Shown: positions 52,592 through 60,914 of the stretch, piece by piece
Layout: every line of letters starts with the position of its first letter
How positions within the stretch are numbered: the stretch's first letter is position 1
Source: Candidatus Eiseniibacteriota bacterium
Lineage (GTDB): Bacteria; Eisenbacteria; RBG-16-71-46; CAIMUX01
Direction: 5' to 3'
DNA: 64,000 bases
NCBI GenBank assembly: GCA_029569475.1
Contig: JAKQSZ010000035.1
Coordinates: forward strand, 20,253 to 84,252
The notes under the pieces: model-generated
What the model was told of the DNA's origin: nothing
What the model saw: only the letters and a program-made list of their open reading frames with translations
The model's database searches: none
Made by a program: the position numbers and the translations under genes

Positions 52592-52617
52592 CGAACGCTC
52601 CTCAACGCGAGTTCGGA

Positions 52618-54210
52618 TCATCGAGCGCTCTCCGAGGCTAGTTCCGAAAAGACGGGCCGGCCGCTGTAGCGCTCCAGCAGGGCCAGGGCTGCGTACGTGT
52701 CACGCCGGGCCTGCGCTTCGTTGCCGAGCGCGACCTGCCACGCGATGCGAGCGTCGGTGACCTCGAGCAGACTGCCCGCGCCCTCCTCGTGCCGCAGGTT
52801 GGCGAGGTCGAGGGCTCGGCGGGCGAGTTGCACCGTTCGTGCCCGCGAATTGAGCTCGTCGCGGGATCGTCCGAGTTCCAGGAACCCCTGCGTCACCGTG
52901 TTGGAGACGGCTTCGCGCGCGCGGGCGAGATCGAGGGCCGCCGTGGTGCGGTGGGCTCGCGCCTCCTCGATCGCTCCCTTGGTCAGGAAACCATCAAAGA
53001 CAGACCAGCTCAGGCTGACGCCGACGTTCTTGTCCCTCACCCAATCGAGGCGATCGGGAAAGGCCCCACCGGGGAAGGCCTGATGCGAGAGCCTGGCGAA
53101 GACGCCGAGTTCGGGCCAACGATCCGCCCCCGCCACCGTCACCGCGTGCCCGCGCGCTTCCAGCATCTCCCGCAACGCCTCGATCTGTGCGCTCTGGCGG
53201 GCGCCGGCCAGGAGCACCGCGGTGTCGGGCATCGCAACCGTCTCGCCCCCCAAGGTCCCGTCGAGAAGATTGCTGGCCAGGACGAGGGGCAGGCGGTCGG
53301 GAAGGTTGCACAGGCGCCGCAACTCCAGGTGGCCGAGATCCCGCGCCGAGCGGGCTCGCGTCACCTCGGGGATCTGGTTGTCGCGGGCGACTTCCGCCTG
53401 CAGGAGCTCGAACTCCGAAGCGGAGCCGGCCTCGTGCCGCACCCGCACCCGCCGCAGGTGGATCTCGGCCTGCTCCAAGCCAAGTTCCGCGATGCGCACG
53501 ATCCGGTCACCGAGGAGAGCGTCCAGGTAGGCGCGCCGGGTGTTCCAGATGACCTCGTCCTCCCGATCGGAAAGCAGCAGTTCGGCAGAACGCACGGCAT
53601 GGCCGGCGGCGGCCACCGACGCCCAGATGGAAGCGCCCTGAAAGACCTTCTGGTAGAGATCCAGCGAAGCCTCCCACGAGTTCTCGCTGGCAAAGGAGCT
53701 GTTGCTGAAGAGCTGGGAGATGGCGTGGAAGCCGGCGCCGGGAATCGCTTCCTCGAGGTCGCGAATCCGCGCCAGCAGGTCCGGATTCGTCGTGTCGGGC
53801 TCGAAGGGCCCCGGCCCTCCGCTCGCCCCTTCGAAGATGCTCTCGAGCTGGCGGGTGTAGCTGCCCGTCATGGTGAGCTGGGGCAGCGCGGAGGATCGCG
53901 CCTGCAGATAGCGGCCACGGGCCAGCGTCCGGTCGGATCTCGCCTGGTTCATCTCCTCGCCCAGGCGCACGGAACGCGCCACGGCATCATCCAGCGAGAG
54001 CCGCAAGGTGTCCGGGGTGCTTGCGGCGGGGGTGGAGCTTACCGGAGCAACAGCAAAGAGGTCGGCTCTGTCTGTGCCGCCGGAAGCGGGTGCAGCATCG
54101 GCCGCGCAGGCGTAGAAGCACGGCAAGCCACCCAGGAACCACAGCACGGCCGCCGCGGCGCACAGGTGGAAAACCTGGGGGGGTCTCGGAGTCAACCGGT
54201 GGACGCGCAT
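52618..54210 (-). CDS. TolC-family outer-membrane efflux channel
   Basis: 530 residues. Signal segment: VFHLCAAAAVLWFLGGLP. Two OEP repeats with long helices: LSLDDAVARSVRLGEEMNQA, RGRYLQARSSALPQLTMTGS and, later, EEARAHRTTAALDLARAREA and DLANLRHEEGAGSLLEVTDA. It is somewhat longer than TolC because of an extra segment near residue 40 and another near 120-150. First gene of the operon TolC, adaptor, pump. It lies 167 bases downstream of rpoN on the same strand. Confidence 0.92.
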   Translation of the reverse strand: MRVHRLTPRPPQVFHLCAAAAVLWFLGGLPCFYACAADAAPASGGTDRADLFAVAPVSSTPAASTPDTLRLSLDDAVARSVRLGEEMNQARSDRTLARGRYLQARSSALPQLTMTGSYTRQLESIFEGASGGPGPFEPDTTNPDLLARIRDLEEAIPGAGFHAISQLFSNSSFASENSWEASLDLYQKVFQGASIWASVAAAGHAVRSAELLLSDREDEVIWNTRRAYLDALLGDRIVRIAELGLEQAEIHLRRVRVRHEAGSASEFELLQAEVARDNQIPEVTRARSARDLGHLELRRLCNLPDRLPLVLASNLLDGTLGGETVAMPDTAVLLAGARQSAQIEALREMLEARGHAVTVAGADRWPELGVFARLSHQAFPGGAFPDRLDWVRDKNVGVSLSWSVFDGFLTKGAIEEARAHRTTAALDLARAREAVSNTVTQGFLELGRSRDELNSRARTVQLARRALDLANLRHEEGAGSLLEVTDARIAWQVALGNEAQARRDTYAALALLERYSGRPVFSELASESAR

Positions 54211-54377
54211 TCTCCAGAAGCTACCAGTCGTCGCGGAAATGCGTCAAGGTTGCACAGCTTCGTTTCGCTTCCGCTTCGGGAGCTGGGACGTTGCCGGGGA
54301 ATTTCCGCCCGCCCGAGCCTGAGTCTCCGAGCTTGGATCTTCGAGCGTGGAGCCCGAGCGCCGATTCCTGGCCCGGC

Positions 54378-55844
54378 TTAGCGGGCGTCCTGGATCCTGC
54401 GCTGGGCCTTGCGGTCTCCCGCGGCGCCGATTCCCATGATCATCCGGTACTTCGTCACGGTCCGGCGGCTGATCGGGAACCCCTTGACCCGCAGGATCGC
54501 CGAGATCTCCTGATCGCTCCAGGGATGCTCCGGATCTTCCTCCTCGGCGAGCAACCGGGCGAGCGCTTCCATCACGGCCTTGTTGGCGATCTTCTCGCCC
54601 TTCTTGTTGATGATCGAACGGGAGAAGAACGCGCTGAGGGGGATCAGGCCCCTCGGGGTCAGCATGAACTTGTCCTTCAGGATCCGGGAGACGGTGGCTT
54701 CGTTCAGCCCGAGGCGCTCGGCGAGCTCTTTCTGGAGGAGAGGCTTGAGCGCCTCCTCGCCCTTTTCGACGAACTCCATCTGCTCGCGGACGAGCTGGGT
54801 GCCGATTTCATAGAGCGTGCGATCCCGATACTCCGTGGCGCGAACGAGCATGCGCGCGTCACTGCGCATCTGACGCAGACGGCGCAGTGTCTCCGCCGGG
54901 TCTTCATCCTGGGAAGGCTGCTCCGCCGTGAGCGCCGCCTTGCGCGGGATCCGAGTCTCCCGAAAACGGTACCGGCCCGAGAGCGGATGGCTAAGGCTGA
55001 CCTGCCACTCGCCGTCCACTCGCTCGACCACCAGGTCCGGATAGCGGGTCGGCTCGACGGACTGATCGAGAAGCGATATCGGGCTGCGGTAGAGACGGTG
55101 GAGATCTTCCAAAGCCCCCCGAAGCTCGCCGGGAGAAACGCCCAGCTTGCGCGCGACCGCATCCAGGTTCCGCGGACGGATGTCGGCGAGGACCCCTTCG
55201 CGGATGATGCGGGCCGCCAGTGAGTCCTGCTTGTTCTGCCGCTCGAGTTGGATCAGGAACGAGTGGCTCTGGTCCCGCGCGCCCACCCCGGGAGGATCGA
55301 GCTGATATCGGAGGACGCGCAGAGCTTCCTCCACCATCGGCCGGTCCTCCGGGCCAAGCTCGAACGCCGCCAGCAGCTCATCCTCGGTGTAAGGCAGGTA
55401 GCCGTGCTCATCCAGGTTCTGCAAGAGCTGGAGGGCAAGTTCCTGGGCGCGCCGGGTGAGGTCCATCTCGCGCACCTGGGATTCGAGCTGTTCATACGGG
55501 GAGGGCATCGCGATGGCGATGAGGCCAGGCGTCTCGTCAGCGGGGAACTCCTCGTGCGTCCAGGGCGTGGCGGCGACCGGGTCGAACCATGCCTCGGCCT
55601 CCTGAAAGTCCGCCTCCTGCCGGGCGGTCGGAGCGCTCGGAGCCGCGCGATCAGCGTCACGGATGAAACGGGGATCGGTGGCCTCCTCGTTACGCTCCAG
55701 CCACGGATTGTCCATGACCCTCTGCTCGAGGCTCTGCACCGCTTCGAGGATGGGCACCTGGATCAACTCCAGGTTCATCCTCATCTGCGGAGTGAGGGTC
55801 TGGGTCAGCCCCAGCCGTTGAGAGATTTGAAGGCCTTGCCGCAT
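54378..55844 (-). CDS. rpoN: RNA polymerase sigma-54 factor
   Basis: 488 residues. Region I: MRQGLQISQRLGLTQTLTPQ with MRMNLELIQVPILEAVQSLE. Acidic region II is short (DRAAPSAPTARQEADFQEAE). Core-binding and HTH region: EKGEEALKPLLQKELAERLG followed by NEATVSRILKDKFMLTPRGL. The RpoN box is present as SRRTVTKYRM. It directs transcription from -24/-12 promoters and needs an AAA+ activator such as the one encoded at 44614-46005. No ptsN, hpf or lptB lies beside it, unlike in proteobacteria. Confidence 0.95.
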   Translation of the reverse strand: MRQGLQISQRLGLTQTLTPQMRMNLELIQVPILEAVQSLEQRVMDNPWLERNEEATDPRFIRDADRAAPSAPTARQEADFQEAEAWFDPVAATPWTHEEFPADETPGLIAIAMPSPYEQLESQVREMDLTRRAQELALQLLQNLDEHGYLPYTEDELLAAFELGPEDRPMVEEALRVLRYQLDPPGVGARDQSHSFLIQLERQNKQDSLAARIIREGVLADIRPRNLDAVARKLGVSPGELRGALEDLHRLYRSPISLLDQSVEPTRYPDLVVERVDGEWQVSLSHPLSGRYRFRETRIPRKAALTAEQPSQDEDPAETLRRLRQMRSDARMLVRATEYRDRTLYEIGTQLVREQMEFVEKGEEALKPLLQKELAERLGLNEATVSRILKDKFMLTPRGLIPLSAFFSRSIINKKGEKIANKAVMEALARLLAEEEDPEHPWSDQEISAILRVKGFPISRRTVTKYRMIMGIGAAGDRKAQRRIQDAR

Positions 55845-56329
55845 CAGAAATCGTCTCCCGCTAACGGACCGCTATGATGCCTCTCCACTATACGCGCAGG
55901 CTGATCGCGGGCTCAAGGACATGCGATCCACGCCGGCGCGATCCTTACTACGGTTTGCGGAACCTGACGGCTGGTTCTGAACCTTCGGATGTCAGAAACC
56001 TCGGGCCGGCGGCATTCGAAGGCCGCCACGCGCCCTCCGAGGCGGATCCCAGCCGTTAGCCATTCCGTCATTCCGCCGCCGTCCCAAAGCCCGCAGGCAT
56101 TCCGATGTCCTGAGTTGTCCCGGAATCCTGAGCTGTCCGCAGATTCCTGAGCTGTCCCCAAAACCTGGGCTGTCCCGATCTCCTGAGCCCTCTGGGGATC
56201 CGCCCAACCGCCATGATACCCCGTGCCCCGCTTCCTGATCCGAAGTGATACCTTTTGGGCGGCGCGGGTCGAACCGCCTTCGTGCCGGAAGACGGGAAAG
56301 GCGCGCCCGGCGACGGGAGGCATGGAGCC
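55845..56329. other. Divergent intergenic region with a tandem-repeat array
   Basis: 485 bases between rpoN (minus) and the D-aminopeptidase gene (plus). No supported gene. The central part is the 18-bp array described separately. Open frames across it give repetitive peptides that simply translate the array. Confidence 0.5.
56109..56199. repeat. Five 18-19 bp tandem repeats ahead of the D-aminopeptidase gene
   Basis: Units begin at 56109, 56127, 56146, 56164 and 56182. The conserved part is CCTGAGCTGTCC, and the last 5-7 bases vary. The third and fourth copies differ by few bases, the fifth is the most diverged. The array ends 130 bases ahead of the start codon of the next gene. Confidence 0.8.
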
Positions 56330-57163
56330 ATGAAGGTCTTTCTATCGGTCGACCTCGAGGGCATCTCGGGGATCACATCGCTGCGGCAGATCAGTTCCAC
56401 GGGGCCGGAGTACGGTCATGCGCGCGGCCTCATGATCGAAGACGTCAACGCGGCCGTGGCCGGCGCGCTCGAGGGCGGCGCGACCGAAGTGCTCGTGCGT
56501 GACGCGCACGGACCGGCCACCAATATCCTCCCCGATCGCCTGCACCCCGGGGCGCGGCTCATGGCGGGGTGGATGCCCGCCCTCGACATGCTGCAGGGGC
56601 TCGACTCCACCTTCGCGGTCGCCTTCTTCATCGGCTATCACCCCGGACCGCCGGCGGCCGGTGGCGTGCTCAGCCACACCTACTCGATGGACACGATCCG
56701 CGAAGTCCGTATCAACGGGCTCTCCGCCGGAGAGTCGGCCATCAACGCGCTGCAGGCCGCCACCCACAACGTCCCCGTCGGCCTGGTCACCGGCGAGCGC
56801 GGCCTGCGGGAGGAGATCGAGCCGATCCTCGCCCAGGCGGAGTTCGTCGTCACCAAGACCGGCTACGGCTACCAGTCCGCGCTGCTCGAGCCGGTGGAGT
56901 CCTGCCGCCGCGAGATCCGCGCGGCCGCCGCCCGCTGCGTTCAGAAGATCAGCGGCGGACACCGCTATCCGCTCTACCGGCCGGAGGAGCCGCTGCACGT
57001 GGAGATCGAGTTCCATCGCGCGGAGGCCGCCGCGGCGGCGAGGCTCGTGCCTTGTGTCGAACTCACCAGCACGCGCTCGGTGGTCTTCGGCTGTCCTTCG
57101 GCGCAGGAGTTCGTCACGGTCTTCCAGCTTCTCTGCCAGGTGCTGTACGGATTGAAGACCTGA
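56330..57163 (+). CDS. M55-family D-aminopeptidase (DppA-like)
   Basis: 277 residues, ATG with GGGAGG upstream. The N-terminus MKVFLSVDLEGISGITSLRQ carries the zinc-binding Asp-x-Glu (DLEGISG). Further metal ligands are in VRDAHGPATNIL and AFFIGYHPGPPAAGG, and SHTYSMDTIREVRINGLSAG is the family's substrate loop. It hydrolyses N-terminal D-amino acids from peptides, as in recycling of cell-wall or D-peptides. Length matches DppA (about 270-280). Monocistronic, followed by a hairpin. Confidence 0.92.
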   Translation: MKVFLSVDLEGISGITSLRQISSTGPEYGHARGLMIEDVNAAVAGALEGGATEVLVRDAHGPATNILPDRLHPGARLMAGWMPALDMLQGLDSTFAVAFFIGYHPGPPAAGGVLSHTYSMDTIREVRINGLSAGESAINALQAATHNVPVGLVTGERGLREEIEPILAQAEFVVTKTGYGYQSALLEPVESCRREIRAAAARCVQKISGGHRYPLYRPEEPLHVEIEFHRAEAAAAARLVPCVELTSTRSVVFGCPSAQEFVTVFQLLCQVLYGLKT

Positions 57164-57167
57164 GGAC

Positions 57168-57193
57168 GCGAGCAGGCTGCCGGCACTGCTCGC
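57168..57193 (+). terminator. Hairpin after the D-aminopeptidase gene
   Basis: GCGAGCAG at 57168-57175 pairs perfectly with CTGCTCGC at 57186-57193 over 10 bases, five bases past the stop codon. No T tract follows. Confidence 0.55.
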
Positions 57194-57198
57194 ATGCC

Positions 57199-57276
57199 AT
57201 GTTCGATCGGAAAGACAGGGACCCTGTCCGCCGAATCGGCCTGGAACAGCTCGAGGCGAAGACGCTGCTCAGCGCG
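57199..57276 (+). pseudogene. Possible orphan fragment with a planctomycete-like LEQLEAKTLLSA motif
   Basis: An ATG at 57199 opens 26 codons ending in the motif LEQLEAKTLLSA, then the frame continues antisense to the FG-GAP gene with a proline-rich translation. Very similar motifs (LE-x-LE-x-R-x-LLSA) stand at the N-terminus of many planctomycete surface proteins. There is no body to such a protein here. It may be a truncated remnant or a chance match, and no ribosome-binding site is obvious. Confidence 0.25.
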
Positions 57277-59227
57277 AGGCCACCCTTACCAGCCGTTCCG
57301 TCCGCGTCAGGCCCTGGGCGGAGAGACGGACCTGAAAGACGCCGGATCCGACCTCCCGCCCCGCGCCGTCGGTCCCATCCCACTGCAGCAGCCCCGAGCC
57401 CGCTCCCACCTCAAAGGAACGCACCAGCCGCCCTCCGATATCGAAGATCGCCAGTGAACCCGGCCGGTCCCCCGGAGTCCGGAAGCTGATCCGCGCCTCC
57501 TTCAGGGCGGGCCGGGGCGAGCAATCCAGCAGCAGACCGTGATCCCGGGAAGGCGTGTCCGCCGCCGCGGCCCCAGTCTCGACCACGGTCAGCACCTGCC
57601 CCGCCGGAACGCCAGTCATGACCTGGAGGGTGCCGCTCGGCCAGCGGATCTCCAGGGAGTCCACGATGGCGGCGTCGCCCAGGCCGAAATGAGCGCGCAG
57701 GTCGTGCTGCCCCTGAAACGTGTTCTGGGCGGAGATGTCGCGCCGCTGCCAGACCGCCGCTCCCTCGATCGTGGCTTTGACGCGCACGCGAGCGCCGATG
57801 GCCGAGCGGTTGGAGAAGGATCCGGTCAGCTTGACCGAGAGCCACGACGCTCCGGTGGTCTCATTGCGAAAGAGGGACGGGTTGCCTGCGGGGGCGTAGA
57901 CGTAGATGTCGATGTCGCCGTCATCGTCGTAGTCCCCGGCCGCCGCCCCGCGAGTGGGGTAGGAGCCGGCCGTCAAGGGCGTGCCCGCGACGGAGCTGAA
58001 GGTGCCGTCGCCGTTGTTCTGGAAGAGGTGGTCCGGGCGAGGTCCGTCGGTCGCCACCAGGCAGTCCAGGTCGCCGTCGTTGTCGAGATCGGCCCAGACG
58101 GAGGCCAGGTCCTGCGTGTTGTCCATCACCAGCGGCTGGTCGGTGATCGCGGTAAAGGTTCCGTCGCTCTCCTGGCGGTAGAGGCGATTGGCCATTCCGT
58201 TGGTGGTCCCCTGGTAGTTCGTCAGGTAGGCGTCCAGGTCGCCGTCATTGTCATAGTCGATCCAGTTCCATACCTGGCCGTCCTGCGGATCGGTGGCGAT
58301 CGGCGAGTCGGTGATCCGCTCGAAGCGCGCCGAACCGGTTTCGGCCAGCAGATTGCGGAAGAGGAAGTCCGGCGCGACGGTGCCGTTGGCCGGGCCGGAG
58401 CCGATGAACAGATCCTGATCTCCATCGTCGTCGTAGTCCGCCCAGGTCGGGACCGTGTACGGCGCCAGGCTGTCCGTGACCGGCTCTCCTTCCACGCGGG
58501 TGAAGTTGTACCCGAGCGGGCCATCGTTGTGGAAGAGATGGTTCGGCAGCGGATCGCCGGGGATGAAATTGCGGGGATGCGCCACGACAAGATCCACGAG
58601 GCCGTCGTTGTCATAGTCGCTCCACGCGCAGGCCCAGCCGCGATTGGCCGCGGGATCGCCGATGCCGCCGGAAAGCGCCGGCGTGAAGGAACCTCCGTCA
58701 TTGCGATAGAAGACCCCGGCCTCGCCGGCCAGAAACGCGTCGGGATCGCCATCGTTGTCGGCGTCGGCCCACGAGCTGCCTTCCATGGAGAAGGGCTGGG
58801 TGGTGACCGACTCGCTGCCGATGCCGCTGCCGGTGATCTTCACGAACACCCCGCCGCCGTCATTGCGATAGAGGAAGGTTGGGTCGCGGTAGAGGTCGAT
58901 GTCCCCGTCCGCGTCGTAGTCGATCCAACTCGCCCCATAGTACTTCTGGGCGTCGGCGCCCGGGTCGGTCACGATGGGGTTCGCGGGATCGGTCACCTTG
59001 ACGAAGGAGATTTCACCGCGGGACGCCAACGGGGTCATGGTCAAGAGACCGATGCCGAGGGCGAGGTAGAAGGAGAGGCAGGCGTACTGGCCGAGGCCAA
59101 GGCGACGGCTGAGGCCAAGGCGGCGGCTAAGGCCAAGGTGGCGGCTGAGGCCGGAGTAGAGGCCGAGGCCGAGACGCCGGCCTTGACCAGGACCGGCGAC
59201 GGCGATGGATGCTGCTTTGGATTTCAT
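57269..59227 (-). CDS. Exported FG-GAP/ASPIC-UnbV protein with FlgD-like C-terminal module
   Basis: 652 residues, ATG with AAGGAG upstream. The signal peptide has a long n-region made of an in-frame repeat (LGLSRR) before the hydrophobic core ACLSFYLALGIGLLTM. Residues about 70-450 are seven or so FG-GAP/VCBS blades with calcium loops (DYDADGDIDLYRDPTFLYRN; WADYDDDGDQDLF; DYDNDGDLDAYLTNYQG). An ASPIC/UnbV domain follows (WLSVKLTGSFSNRSAIGARV; RWPSGTLQVMTGVPAGQ). The last 80 residues are a FlgD-like module (GSLAIFDIGGRLVRSFEVGA) for sorting or anchoring. Surface adhesion is inferred. Confidence 0.88.
   Translation of the reverse strand: MKSKAASIAVAGPGQGRRLGLGLYSGLSRHLGLSRRLGLSRRLGLGQYACLSFYLALGIGLLTMTPLASRGEISFVKVTDPANPIVTDPGADAQKYYGASWIDYDADGDIDLYRDPTFLYRNDGGGVFVKITGSGIGSESVTTQPFSMEGSSWADADNDGDPDAFLAGEAGVFYRNDGGSFTPALSGGIGDPAANRGWACAWSDYDNDGLVDLVVAHPRNFIPGDPLPNHLFHNDGPLGYNFTRVEGEPVTDSLAPYTVPTWADYDDDGDQDLFIGSGPANGTVAPDFLFRNLLAETGSARFERITDSPIATDPQDGQVWNWIDYDNDGDLDAYLTNYQGTTNGMANRLYRQESDGTFTAITDQPLVMDNTQDLASVWADLDNDGDLDCLVATDGPRPDHLFQNNGDGTFSSVAGTPLTAGSYPTRGAAAGDYDDDGDIDIYVYAPAGNPSLFRNETTGASWLSVKLTGSFSNRSAIGARVRVKATIEGAAVWQRRDISAQNTFQGQHDLRAHFGLGDAAIVDSLEIRWPSGTLQVMTGVPAGQVLTVVETGAAAADTPSRDHGLLLDCSPRPALKEARISFRTPGDRPGSLAIFDIGGRLVRSFEVGAGSGLLQWDGTDGAGREVGSGVFQVRLSAQGLTRTERLVRVASR
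59093..59172 (-). repeat. In-frame 18-bp tandem repeat in a signal-peptide n-region
   Basis: Three near-identical 18-bp units (GAGGCCAAGGCGRCGGCT on the plus strand) and partial flanking units encode repeated LGLSRR/LGLSRH before the hydrophobic core of the FG-GAP protein. Confidence 0.8.
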
Positions 59228-59471
59228 CGCGATGCTCCTTGAAAGAGACTCCCGGCAGAAACGAGTGTCGGCTCGCAGGTCTGGCGCCGACGTTAGGCGG
59301 AGAAGACGGGCAGCGGGACTCCCCTAAACGGGGGATTCTTCAGGAGGGCAACCGAGGCCGGCGGCAGGTGAGGCGAGGTCTTGCCGGAGCCGCGCCCGCG
59401 GCGGCGCAATGCCGGGACAGCGCAGCCACGTGCGCACGAGCACCCGCCGACACAAATCCTTCCACAATCGA

Positions 59472-60113
59472 TCAGATGAGACGGTCTTTGAGCGCCTTGG
59501 CCACCGCCTCCGACTTCGAGTTCACCTCGAGCTTGCGGTAGATCGCCTTCATGTGGCTGTGCACCGTCTCCACGCTCAGGAACAGGCGGGCGGCGATGGT
59601 CTTGTAGGTGTGGCCGCCGCAGAGGAGGGTCAATACCTCCCCCTCCCGGGGGCTCAACGGCGAGACGGTCGAGGGGCGAAACGACTCCGCCACGCGTCGG
59701 GCCACCGGCGGGCTCATCGGTGCGCCCCCCGCGAACGCCTCCCGGATGGCGCCGAGGATGCGATCCGGGGGAAAGGTCTTGAGTAGGTAACCGCAGGCTC
59801 CCGAGCGCAGCGCCCCGAAGATAGCCTCATCGTCCTCACGAATCGTCAGCATCACGATCTCGGCCGACGGGACAAGAGAGCGGAGCCGTCCCAGCGCCTC
59901 CAGGCCCGAGATTCCCGGCAAGCCGATGTCGAGCAGGATGACATCGGGAGCGGCCGCCACCAACACCTCCGCGCAATCTTCGAACCGGGCAAAGGCGCCG
60001 GCGCAGGCCATGTCGGGGATCCCATCGACCAGCGCGGCCAGACCCCGGCGGATCTCGCCGTCGTCCTCGATGACGAGCACGCGCAGAACTGACTCGTGCA
60101 CTCCACCCTCCAT
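59472..60113 (-). CDS. NarL/LuxR-family response regulator
   Basis: 213 residues. Receiver: VLVIEDDGEIRRG acidic pocket, Asp62 in ILLDIGLPGISG, Thr90 and Lys112 (GYLLKTFPPD). The C-terminal LuxR-type HTH is LSPREGEVLTLLCGGHTYKT followed by VETVHSHMKAIYRKLEV. Starts 3 bases after the kinase stop, with GGAG placed just before that stop, so the two are translationally coupled. It is the cognate regulator of the split sensor kinase just upstream. Confidence 0.94.
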   Translation of the reverse strand: MEGGVHESVLRVLVIEDDGEIRRGLAALVDGIPDMACAGAFARFEDCAEVLVAAAPDVILLDIGLPGISGLEALGRLRSLVPSAEIVMLTIREDDEAIFGALRSGACGYLLKTFPPDRILGAIREAFAGGAPMSPPVARRVAESFRPSTVSPLSPREGEVLTLLCGGHTYKTIAARLFLSVETVHSHMKAIYRKLEVNSKSEAVAKALKDRLI

Positions 60114-60116
60114 CGC

Positions 60117-60914
60117 CTACTCCAGGATGTCCGCCTCGAATCGAATGAGCGTACCGCATTGCGGGGCCGCCTCGACCGCCACGGTCCCGCCGGCTCTTTC
60201 CGCCCTCTCCCGAAAGCCCGGCAGTCCCATGCCGCCGGCCGACCGCGCGGACTCCTCGTCGAAGCCGCAGCCGTCGTCCCGCACCTCTACCCGCAGCCGG
60301 GACCCGGAGCGCTCCGCGGTCACCTCGACATGCTCGGCCCGGGCGTGACGCCGGGCGTTGTTCAGGGCCTCGCGGAAGAGGAGCGCCAGGTGCCGTTTTC
60401 GCTCCGGCGCCAACGAAAGGTCTGCCGTGGACGGATCGGCCAGGCGCACCTCGAAGCGTGTCCCGGAGTCCTCGAAGAGCGGGCGGCCGATCTCCTCGAG
60501 ATGCTGGAGCAGATCCGACACGCGGCTTCTCCGCGGATCGAGGAGCCAGAGGAACTCGCGTGTCCGGCGGGTCAGGTCCTGCGTTGACGCGGAGATCTTC
60601 GACAGGTAGGCGCGCGCGGCATCGTCTTCCCGGCGCAGGTGACGGAGGGCCAGCTCGGCATGCAGGGCGATGCGCGTCAGAAGGACGCCGGTCTCGTCGT
60701 GATAGTCCCGGGCGAGTTCGCCGCGGACGCGGTCCCTTTCCGCCAGGCGGATCTCCTCCTCGCGCAGGAGCGTTCGGAGGCGCGACCGCAGAGTCCAACG
60801 ATGGCCACCCAGGAGAAGCCCGCCCGCTCCGACCAGTGCCAGAACGCGGAACCAGGTCGTCTGCCACCACGGGGGGGTGATGACCAGAGGCAGGGATAGA
60901 CCCCCTCGTTCCAT
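60117..60914 (-). CDS. Histidine kinase module, second half of a frameshifted sensor
   Basis: 265 residues from an ATG at 60914 (frame open from 61010). It begins at the end of the Y_Y_Y domain (LSLPLVITPPWWQTTWFRVL), has one membrane helix (VLALVGAGGLLLGGH), a HisKA_3 dimerisation helix with the phosphorylatable His in ARDYHDETGVLLTRIALHAE, and an ATPase domain (EALNNARRHARAEHVEV; DDGCGFDEESA; GMGLPGFRERAERAGGTVAV). It continues directly the domain order of the gene before it, which reads in the other frame. Partner of the LuxR regulator that follows. Confidence 0.85.
   Translation of the reverse strand: MERGGLSLPLVITPPWWQTTWFRVLALVGAGGLLLGGHRWTLRSRLRTLLREEEIRLAERDRVRGELARDYHDETGVLLTRIALHAELALRHLRREDDAARAYLSKISASTQDLTRRTREFLWLLDPRRSRVSDLLQHLEEIGRPLFEDSGTRFEVRLADPSTADLSLAPERKRHLALLFREALNNARRHARAEHVEVTAERSGSRLRVEVRDDGCGFDEESARSAGGMGLPGFRERAERAGGTVAVEAAPQCGTLIRFEADILE

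Noticed and set aside
55913..56323. A minus-strand frame across the 18-bp array upstream of the D-aminopeptidase gene
   Set aside because: Its repetitive translation only reflects the array. There is no ribosome-binding site or homology.
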